Assembly: GCA_021621525.1 (NCBI GenBank)
Contig: JAJVUU010000008.1
Coordinates: 1 to 43,466 of the forward strand
Length of the DNA: 43,466 nucleotides
Direction of reading: 5' to 3'
Source of the DNA: Caryophanales bacterium
Lineage (GTDB): Bacteria > Bacillota_I > Bacilli_A > RFN20 > CAG-288
Shown: piece by piece, positions 16,844-22,317 of the stretch
Numbering within the stretch: the stretch's first letter is position 1
Layout of the letters: each line of letters opens with the position of its first letter
Notes under the pieces: generated by a model
Databases searched by the model: none
The model's input: the letters and a program-made list of their open reading frames with translations, nothing else
Told to the model about the DNA's origin: nothing
Translations under genes and position numbers: made by a program

Positions 16844-17521
16844 ATGTATTTCAACACTGCGATTGCCCTTCTGATCATAGGGTTGGCGGCATTCATCGCC
16901 TACATCGTCTATCTGGCCTATTGCAATTCCTTGATGGAAAAGCTGGACCGGAATCACTTCAGGAATTCCTTTCCGTATAATTACTATGCGGATGCAAGTG
17001 TGTTCCAAAGGGTGGTCCTGTATGTGCTATTGGCTGGTTTCATCCTTTGCATCTCGATCGGGGAAGCCTTCTACTTCATATCGCTGGAATCTTCCTTCTC
17101 CGTTCTGATCGGTATCTTCCTGCCTCTTGGAATGATCGCCATGGGTATCAGCAATATCATCCCCCTAAGCAGATACAGAAGCCATCTCATCGCCTCAGCC
17201 ATCGGCTTCCTTCTTCTTTCGGCATCGAGCCTTCTCTTCTCCTTCGCCAGCATCATCCCATCTGCCATCAATCCGAAATATAACGTATCCGTTCCAATTC
17301 AGGTTTTCTTCGGCATCATCGGAGCCGTCCTTCTTCTGGCTTTGATCAACCCGAAGCTTGCCGATTGGTCCAAGATGGACAAGACCGAAAAGGATGGCAC
17401 GACCTATTATGTCAAACCGAAGGTCAATTTCTATGCCATGTATGAATGGATTTATCTTTTTGCAGGTGCAGCCATCGGACTTCTCTGCATGCTCAATGCC
17501 ATCTTCGGAAACAATATCTGA
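16844..17521 (+). CDS. Hypothetical six-helix membrane protein
   Basis: Unrecognised 225-residue protein with about six hydrophobic spans (near residues 5-27, 48-72, 83-105, 117-144, 149-170 and 195-219) and only short polar loops; the largest cytosolic-type loop, around 172-192, is charged (KMDKTEKDG). It starts 8 nt after rpe, with no clear ribosome site (TAAAGAT at best). In many Bacillota the thiamine pyrophosphokinase gene follows rpe here; this protein bears no resemblance to it. The gene ends at a bidirectional terminator facing rpmB. No transport or enzyme signature was seen. Confidence 0.7.
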   Translation: MYFNTAIALLIIGLAAFIAYIVYLAYCNSLMEKLDRNHFRNSFPYNYYADASVFQRVVLYVLLAGFILCISIGEAFYFISLESSFSVLIGIFLPLGMIAMGISNIIPLSRYRSHLIASAIGFLLLSASSLLFSFASIIPSAINPKYNVSVPIQVFFGIIGAVLLLALINPKLADWSKMDKTEKDGTTYYVKPKVNFYAMYEWIYLFAGAAIGLLCMLNAIFGNNI

Positions 17522-17546
17522 CTTCATTGAAAAACGATACAAAAAA

Positions 17547-17581
17547 AGAGATTGCCTCTCCTAAAAGGATTGACAATCTCT
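17547..17581. terminator. Bidirectional terminator between the rpe operon and rpmB
   Basis: Stem AGAGATTG (17547-17554) pairs with CAATCTCT (17574-17581); an inner CCT/AGG pair may extend it. An A-run lies on the left and a T-rich tract on the right, so it can serve both converging transcripts. Confidence 0.85.
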
Positions 17582-17599
17582 ATTTTATTTGAAGGAAGT

Positions 17600-17839
17600 T
17601 TACTTGGCTTCTTCAGTAGCGGCAGCTGGAGCAGCTTCGACCTTGGCCTGGGCTTTGGCGTTCTTTCTTAAAGTACGTAAGCCGGCGGCAGAGACTCTGA
17701 TTCTCTGCTTCTTGCCATCGATGACGATGGTCGTGGTCTGAAGATTGACGTTCCAACGTCTGCAGGTGTGTCTCATAGAATGAGAAACGTTCTTTCCAGA
17801 CATCGGCTTCTTTCCAGTGATAGGGCAAACTCTAGACAT
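17600..17839 (-). CDS. rpmB: 50S ribosomal protein L28
   Basis: Large-subunit protein beginning MSRVCPITGKKPMSGKNVSHS, the L28 signature, followed by RRWNVNLQT and a basic core. The usual length is 61-64 residues; this one has 79 because of an Ala/Glu-rich tail (KVEAAPAAATEEAK) that is likely disordered. GGGAGGA stands 10 nt before the ATG. Placement next to the rpe operon in opposite orientation is common in Bacillota. Confidence 0.95.
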   Translation of the reverse strand: MSRVCPITGKKPMSGKNVSHSMRHTCRRWNVNLQTTTIVIDGKKQRIRVSAAGLRTLRKNAKAQAKVEAAPAAATEEAK

Positions 17840-18027
17840 ATTCAGTATCCTCCCAATAAAGCACTATAAAACGACTTGATAAAAAACGTGCTTAGTTATA
17901 TTACCATAGCGATGAACTTTAATCAAGAAAAATCAGGCTTAGGTTCTTAAATTCTTCCTTCCCGGAGAGAAGAAATCCCATCCGGGAGGTATCTTTTGGT
18001 CCTTCCAAGGTGGGATTGTCGATATAG

Positions 18028-18349
18028 TCAGTTCTGCCTGACCTGCTTCTTCCTGCTTTGAACTTTCTTTGATATCAGGATGATGATGGAAGACAGCATG
18101 CCGGTAGGGCAAGGAAGATGAAGCCGATCCGGAAGCCGATATATCGGCCTGAGGCATCAAGAGAGAAGCCATAGGCAACCGGTGCGATGAAATGATAGAC
18201 GAGAACCATGTAGGTGATGGATACCATCAAGGAAAGAACGACAATCCATAATGGCAAAGGTATCTCTGTAAGATCCTTCCTGATTGCCAGGAAGGAAGTG
18301 CAGCTGATGACACAAATGTAGATTATAAAGCTTAAGCTTATATCTCTTA
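18028..18349 (-). pseudogene. Broken small membrane-protein gene
   Basis: Read leftward from about 18349, one frame gives a membrane-protein-like sequence (LSFIIYICVISC, then PLWIVVLSLMVSITYMVL, then GFRIGFIFLALP). It runs out at a stop near 18072; a neighbouring frame entered around 18090 continues naturally as MLSSIIILISKKVQSRKK and stops at 18028. This suggests one indel. There is no start codon in frame upstream, since the reading touches the stop of the lipoprotein gene at 18347, so the 5' part is missing too. The parental family is not recognised. The rest of 17840-18346 shows only a short GC-rich inverted repeat near 17961-17987 and no other gene. Confidence 0.4.
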
Positions 18350-19567
18350 ATCAAAGGATGGTAAGTTGAAATGCTTGTTCTGTACTTCGACATAGGAAGT
18401 AGGATGACAGTCTGTCTTGCTGGATATCTTTCCTCCTCCGGTGATGTTGCCGAAGATTTCGCCCCATCCTCCCTGATAGTTCAGGTATTCCTGGAAATCG
18501 TTGTAATGGTTGTAGGTGTAGAAGAGATGCTTGTCTGAAAAAGCAATGCTTTTTCCGTCTTTGTCGAACCTGGCATAGACGATTCTTGCTGCGCCCCTGT
18601 CAATCCTGCTTCCGTCGTTGTAGATGTTCGGAAGGTAGGATGGATCGCAATCCGTTCCGGTGGTGCCGATGTCGAGCTCGTAATACTGATAGGTGCCTCC
18701 GCATCCGCTGATGTTGGGAAGGACAGGTTCATACGGGTATCTTGAAGTATCTCCGGAGAAGCTGCTGTGGTTGACCCTGAGGTATTTTCCCCATTGGGAT
18801 GCACTGGGCTTGGTACCTTTTCCGGAGGTGTAGTTCTTGGGAATGTTGTTGAAGGCATAGATGTAGCCTGCGACTTCTTCCAAGGTGATATAGGCTCCTG
18901 CCTGATAGACGGTGTTTACGACCTCTCCTTTTTCATTGACGATGTTATAGGAGTTGTTGCTATCGAAATAGTAGGTGGAGATGTTCTTCAGGAACTTGCC
19001 GTTTTCTTTGGGTTGGTTTGAAGCAAGGCTGGGAGCCTGGTCTGGAACGACGATGTCTCCGCTCGGAAGATAATGGAGGCTTCGATAATAGGCATCGTCA
19101 TTGCAGACCGCCGGCTTGTAATTCTCATAGAAGGAGGTCAGATCCACGTTCTTATAGGGGTCCTTATCCATCCTTGTGACCTGGAAGGAAAGGATGTTGC
19201 TGGTGAATTCGTAGAGATGGGCCTGAACCTTGATTTCACCCTCGTCTTCCGCCTGAAGGAGGTTTGTAAAGATGCTGCCGTTTCCTGAGATGACTTCATA
19301 GGTCAGTTCTCCGAAGGTGGCATCGCAGGAAAGCGTAGCCTGTTCTCCGATATACAGGGATGTCTTGTCTGCTTTGATTTCAAGCTGGAAGTCTTCGGGG
19401 ATGCTGCTGATGGATGAGTCAGATGAAACGGAGTCTTCATAAGAGACTGTCTCAGAAGACTGGCTACTTGATGAAGAAGCAGAACTTTCAGGCTGGATTG
19501 TGGCCCTGTCACAGGAAGCCATCACAAAAAGAAGCAACGCAAAGGGAATTTTTCTTGATTTTTTCAT
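18347..19567 (-). CDS. Secreted lipoprotein with barnase-like ribonuclease domain
   Basis: Signal sequence with lipobox-type VMASC (Cys19 would be lipidated), a Ser/Glu-rich linker (27-57), an Ig-like (Big-type) segment (about 60-131) and a C-terminal domain (about 190-406). The last domain shows the pattern of microbial ribonucleases of the barnase family: EEVAGYIYAFNNIPKNY resembles the first helices, YYELDI supplies Glu297, RGAARIVY supplies Arg328, and LFYTYNHYNDF supplies His354, matching barnase Glu73, Arg87 and His102 in order and local context. Loops between them are longer than in barnase. The predicted role is extracellular RNA cleavage, perhaps for nucleotide scavenging. Distant similarity is judged by eye. 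The start directly follows a terminator and has no ribosome site. Confidence 0.65.
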   Translation of the reverse strand: MKKSRKIPFALLLFVMASCDRATIQPESSASSSSSQSSETVSYEDSVSSDSSISSIPEDFQLEIKADKTSLYIGEQATLSCDATFGELTYEVISGNGSIFTNLLQAEDEGEIKVQAHLYEFTSNILSFQVTRMDKDPYKNVDLTSFYENYKPAVCNDDAYYRSLHYLPSGDIVVPDQAPSLASNQPKENGKFLKNISTYYFDSNNSYNIVNEKGEVVNTVYQAGAYITLEEVAGYIYAFNNIPKNYTSGKGTKPSASQWGKYLRVNHSSFSGDTSRYPYEPVLPNISGCGGTYQYYELDIGTTGTDCDPSYLPNIYNDGSRIDRGAARIVYARFDKDGKSIAFSDKHLFYTYNHYNDFQEYLNYQGGWGEIFGNITGGGKISSKTDCHPTSYVEVQNKHFNLPSFD

Positions 19568-19570
19568 AAT

Positions 19571-19599
19571 AAAAAAGAGGCACTTTCTAATGCCTCTTT
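19571..19599 (-). terminator. Terminator after the OB-fold lipoprotein gene, touching the next start codon
   Basis: Read on the minus strand: AAAGAGGCA (19599-19591), 8-nt loop, TGCCTCTTT (19582-19574), then further T to 19571. It lies between the stop of the 19615-21804 gene and ATG 19567, whose first base is only 3 nt past the T-run. Confidence 0.8.
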
Positions 19600-19614
19600 A
19601 TTGTAACGGATAGC

Positions 19615-21804
19615 TTATCTGAAATTCAAATCATTTACGACTTTTTTGCCGGTGGAATCGGTGACGGAGAGGACACAGGCCTTGAAGAAGTTCTTGCTGT
19701 TCCAGTTGCAGACGGCAATTTCGACGTCGTATTCGACTGGCTTCTTGCTCATGTCCGGATTGTAGTATGGATTCAGCCAGCTGTACTGGTTGGCACTGCT
19801 GCAATACAGTTCCATGCTGATGCTCGGCTTGTTCTTGTCGGCATCGTCTTCCTTATAGGTATATAAGAGGGCTTTGCTGTAGTTCCTATCTTCGATTTTC
19901 TGGAAGCTTGCCTTCAAAGAATAGACTTTGGCGGTGTTGGAAGAATCATTGACGTCAAGAGTCTTGACATCGGCCAAGGTCTTGTCCTTGATGAAGCTCG
20001 TTGTGGAATAATCAGCCTTTCCATAGAGGTTGGCAATCACTTCGCCCTGGGTGAGGCAGACTTCACCATAGGTGCCGGTCGAGGAAGTGTAGAGGTCTCT
20101 CTTTCCGCTGAGGATGATGGTCTGACCCTGGCGGATGGTCGAAAGGGTGCTGGCATCGTTGACGACGATGGCGATGGCACCGGTGTCATCGATGAGATAG
20201 AAGCCATTTTTGTTGACAAGAGACGGACCGACGACACCCTTGACGTTGAGTGTGGTATCCTTGGCGGCATCGATGGCAGATTTGACGTTGACGGAAGAAA
20301 TGGAGGAAGCATCCTTGACCTGGATGGTCTTGCTGAGTGTGGCATCCGTCTGTCCTTCGAGATGGGCAGTGGCAGTGAGCGTGGCACTTCCGGTGCTCTT
20401 GCAATGCAGGTAGGTCTTGCCATCCTTTGTTTCGAAATAGGCGGAAGCGGTATTGTCGGAGGTGTAGGAAATCGTCACTCCGGAGATATCGAGAAGTTCG
20501 CTCTCGAAGGTGGTGACCATCTCTTCACAGGGATCGCCGGTATAGCTGTCCATGACGTTTTCAAAGGCATAATAGTCCAAGGCAAACTTCGGAGCCTTGG
20601 CCTTGTCGAAGACGAAATTGTTGTCCTTCACCTGAATCGGAAGGAATCTCCAGGTGCAACCTGTACCGGTGGACTTGGCATTCTGACAGACGAAGTAGAC
20701 TTCGCAGATCTTTCCGTCGAACGGTTCGAGGTAGGAAAGGTCTTTTCCGTTGGCCTGGGTGTAGACATAGCTTCCGGTCTGTCCATCGAGGTCATCGATG
20801 TAGTAGTTGACAAAACCGGAACCCTGGCTCTTCTTGATCAGGGCGTTGGCCTTGAAGACAAGGTTGGTGATATCTTCCTTGACGCTGGTCTTCATGATGT
20901 CGCGGATAGTCTTTTCGCTGGCCCAGTCCAGGGTGATCGGATTGTCCGTCTTGTTGTCATTGACCAGCTTTTTGACGTCGCAGAGCTGGTTTGCACCCTT
21001 ATAGCCGAACTTGGTGGCATTGGTCTGCTCCTTGGACAGGATATAATAATCCTTCTTGGCAAAGACGGTGACTTTGTTTCCGACTTTGACGATGGAATTG
21101 TCATAGACATAGATGGAGCTTTCGTTGTCGACGATGACGAATCCGTTCTGTGCCATGCCGCTTGCATAGGTGACCTGTGCGACGGTACCGGTGACTTTGA
21201 CAAGGCTTCCGGCATCGACGTCTCTGGCCTGGCGGATGGTCTTTTCGGAATAGGCTGTTTCATCGAAGGCAGCTTCGTTATGCGTGAATTCCAAGATCCA
21301 TCCGGATTTGATTTCCGGATCGCCATTGTAGCTCTGAAGCGTACCGTAGAGGAGGACTTCATCGCCGGCAACAGGACGCTCGGTCATTTCGGAATAACGT
21401 TTTTCGCCTGTTTTGTCATAGGTGCCATAGACATCAAGTTCGCCGGTAGCATCTTGGATGATCATCTGGCCATAGCTTGGATTGACAATCTTCTGGATGG
21501 TGGCACGGACGCGGAATCTCTTTGTCGTGACTGTGCCGTCTTCCGGACAGAGTGCGACAAGTTCGCTGATGGTATATTCCTTATCATCTTCGCTTGCAGT
21601 GCTGCTGCTTTCCTGGCTAAGGCTGCTATTGGAAGACAAAGCCTCGTTGGAAGAGAATGAGCTGCTGCTTTCAGAGGAAGAAGTGCTGACATTTTCAGAA
21701 GACGTGTCGGAACCTTTGACATCAGAAGCGGACGTCTCATTCCTGCAGGAACCTAACGTAAGCAAAGACAGCAACGCCAAAAAGGAAACGAATTTTGATC
21801 TCAT
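19615..21804 (-). CDS. Large lipoprotein with repeated OB-fold-like domains
   Basis: 729-residue exported protein with an ideal lipobox LGSC (17-20), a long Ser-rich spacer (about 24-72), and several OB-fold-like units: KRFRVRATIQKIVNPSYG...GELDVYGTY (about 95-165), VKVTGTVAQVTYAS...SSIYVYDN (about 200-260) and LNVKGVVGPSLVNKNGFYLID (about 545-610). A Big/Ig-like segment (about 430-495) separates them. Such OB repeats occur in extracellular nucleases of the YhcR type and in surface nucleic-acid-binding proteins, but no nuclease motif is visible here. Just downstream lies the barnase-like lipoprotein, suggesting joint work on extracellular nucleic acids. The ribosome site is an unusual GGGGG 11 nt before ATG, inside a structured leader. 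Confidence 0.7.
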   Translation of the reverse strand: MRSKFVSFLALLSLLTLGSCRNETSASDVKGSDTSSENVSTSSSESSSSFSSNEALSSNSSLSQESSSTASEDDKEYTISELVALCPEDGTVTTKRFRVRATIQKIVNPSYGQMIIQDATGELDVYGTYDKTGEKRYSEMTERPVAGDEVLLYGTLQSYNGDPEIKSGWILEFTHNEAAFDETAYSEKTIRQARDVDAGSLVKVTGTVAQVTYASGMAQNGFVIVDNESSIYVYDNSIVKVGNKVTVFAKKDYYILSKEQTNATKFGYKGANQLCDVKKLVNDNKTDNPITLDWASEKTIRDIMKTSVKEDITNLVFKANALIKKSQGSGFVNYYIDDLDGQTGSYVYTQANGKDLSYLEPFDGKICEVYFVCQNAKSTGTGCTWRFLPIQVKDNNFVFDKAKAPKFALDYYAFENVMDSYTGDPCEEMVTTFESELLDISGVTISYTSDNTASAYFETKDGKTYLHCKSTGSATLTATAHLEGQTDATLSKTIQVKDASSISSVNVKSAIDAAKDTTLNVKGVVGPSLVNKNGFYLIDDTGAIAIVVNDASTLSTIRQGQTIILSGKRDLYTSSTGTYGEVCLTQGEVIANLYGKADYSTTSFIKDKTLADVKTLDVNDSSNTAKVYSLKASFQKIEDRNYSKALLYTYKEDDADKNKPSISMELYCSSANQYSWLNPYYNPDMSKKPVEYDVEIAVCNWNSKNFFKACVLSVTDSTGKKVVNDLNFR

Positions 21805-21943
21805 GATTGTTTAAACCCCCATTGTCAGTCGATCACGTCACGAATCAAATTTGAAGTTGGAGAAAAAGTCCTTTGCCAAGGCGCGTTTTTTTACTGGGGT
21901 GCACCTCCTCGCAAAGCGGTTGTGGAAATTGGTATTCCTAACG
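21805..21943 (-). promoter_or_regulatory. Candidate structured 5' leader (riboswitch-like) of the OB-fold lipoprotein gene
   Basis: The predicted leader of about 140 nt can fold as CTTTGC (21916-21911) with GCAAAG (21876-21871), enclosing GGTGC (21905-21901) with GCGCC (21884-21880). The apical loop contains ACCCCA (21900-21895), complementary to the UGGGG(G)U at 21821-21815 that forms the only ribosome site. The resulting pseudoknot would hide the start region. An alternative pairing of GGAG (about 21909-21905) with CTCC (about 21860) is possible. No known riboswitch class was recognised. Confidence 0.4.
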
Positions 21944-21949
21944 AATGAA

Positions 21950-21978
21950 ATTATATCAACTCGAAAATGAATAAGCAA
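21950..21978 (-). promoter_or_regulatory. Promoter of the OB-fold lipoprotein gene
   Basis: On the minus strand, -35 TTGCTT (21978-21973), 17-bp spacer, -10 TATAAT (21955-21950); start predicted near 21943. Confidence 0.65.
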
Positions 21979-22187
21979 TAAATAATCAATAGGAATCGGT
22001 TTCAAAAGGAAAAACGAGAAAAAATGTAAACTTCCTTCAAAAAATGAAAAAGAAAGGTAAAGATTTTCTTTGCTCTTTGCAACAGGGCTGTATGATTCCT
22101 TCCGGCATCTGCATTCATGGCACCAAGCTCCCGCTCAAAGCGCTTTGCCGTTTCTTCCGGAATGAATGCTTTTTGCACAATTTCTAT
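21979..22187. other. Intergenic stretch without a convincing gene
   Basis: Holds a partial cre-like word GAATCGGTTTCA (21993-22004) and a perfect 12-nt palindrome CAAAGCGCTTTG (22136-22147) resembling half of a cre site. A 58-codon open frame on the minus strand (GTG 22178 to 22002) has no ribosome site and is not called. Confidence 0.5.
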
Positions 22188-22201
22188 TGTAAACGCTAAC
22201 T
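22188..22201 (+). promoter_or_regulatory. Perfect cre (CcpA operator) match before adhE
   Basis: TGTAAACGCTAACT fits the cre consensus TGWAARCGYTWNCW at every position. It lies about 57 bp upstream of the adhE -35 box. Confidence 0.65.
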
Positions 22202-22202
22202 A

Positions 22203-22275
22203 ATGCGCATTAAGACATCATTTAACATCAAAAATGCGCATTTTATATCAAAAAATATTGATTCTAAATGCGCAC
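22203..22275 (+). promoter_or_regulatory. Three ATGCGCA(T/C) boxes, candidate adhE operator array
   Basis: ATGCGCAT at 22203-22210 and 22234-22241, ATGCGCAC at 22268-22275. Start-to-start distances are 31 and 34 bp, close to three helical turns, and the third box sits inside the spacer of the adhE promoter. The first two are perfect palindromes. No known regulator motif was recognised. Confidence 0.6.
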
Positions 22276-22287
22276 TTTGATTATAAT
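22258..22287 (+). promoter_or_regulatory. adhE promoter
   Basis: -35 TTGATT (22258-22263), 18-bp spacer holding an ATGCGCAC box, -10 TATAAT (22282-22287). Start near 22294; AGGAGGA lies 8-9 nt before ATG 22318. Confidence 0.75.
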
Positions 22288-22317
22288 CCTCATGTGCTCA
22301 AATAGGAGGATAAGCTC

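Noticed and set aside
20362..21660. 432-codon plus-strand frame with hydrophobic repeats inside the OB-fold lipoprotein gene
   Set aside because: Antisense shadow of a strongly codon-biased gene; the minus-strand frame has an ideal lipobox, a Ser stalk and domain structure.
22002..22178. 58-codon minus-strand frame beginning at GTG in the adhE upstream region
   Set aside because: The middle part looks protein-like, but there is no ribosome site, the C-terminal third is plain AT-rich sequence, and no family is recognised.
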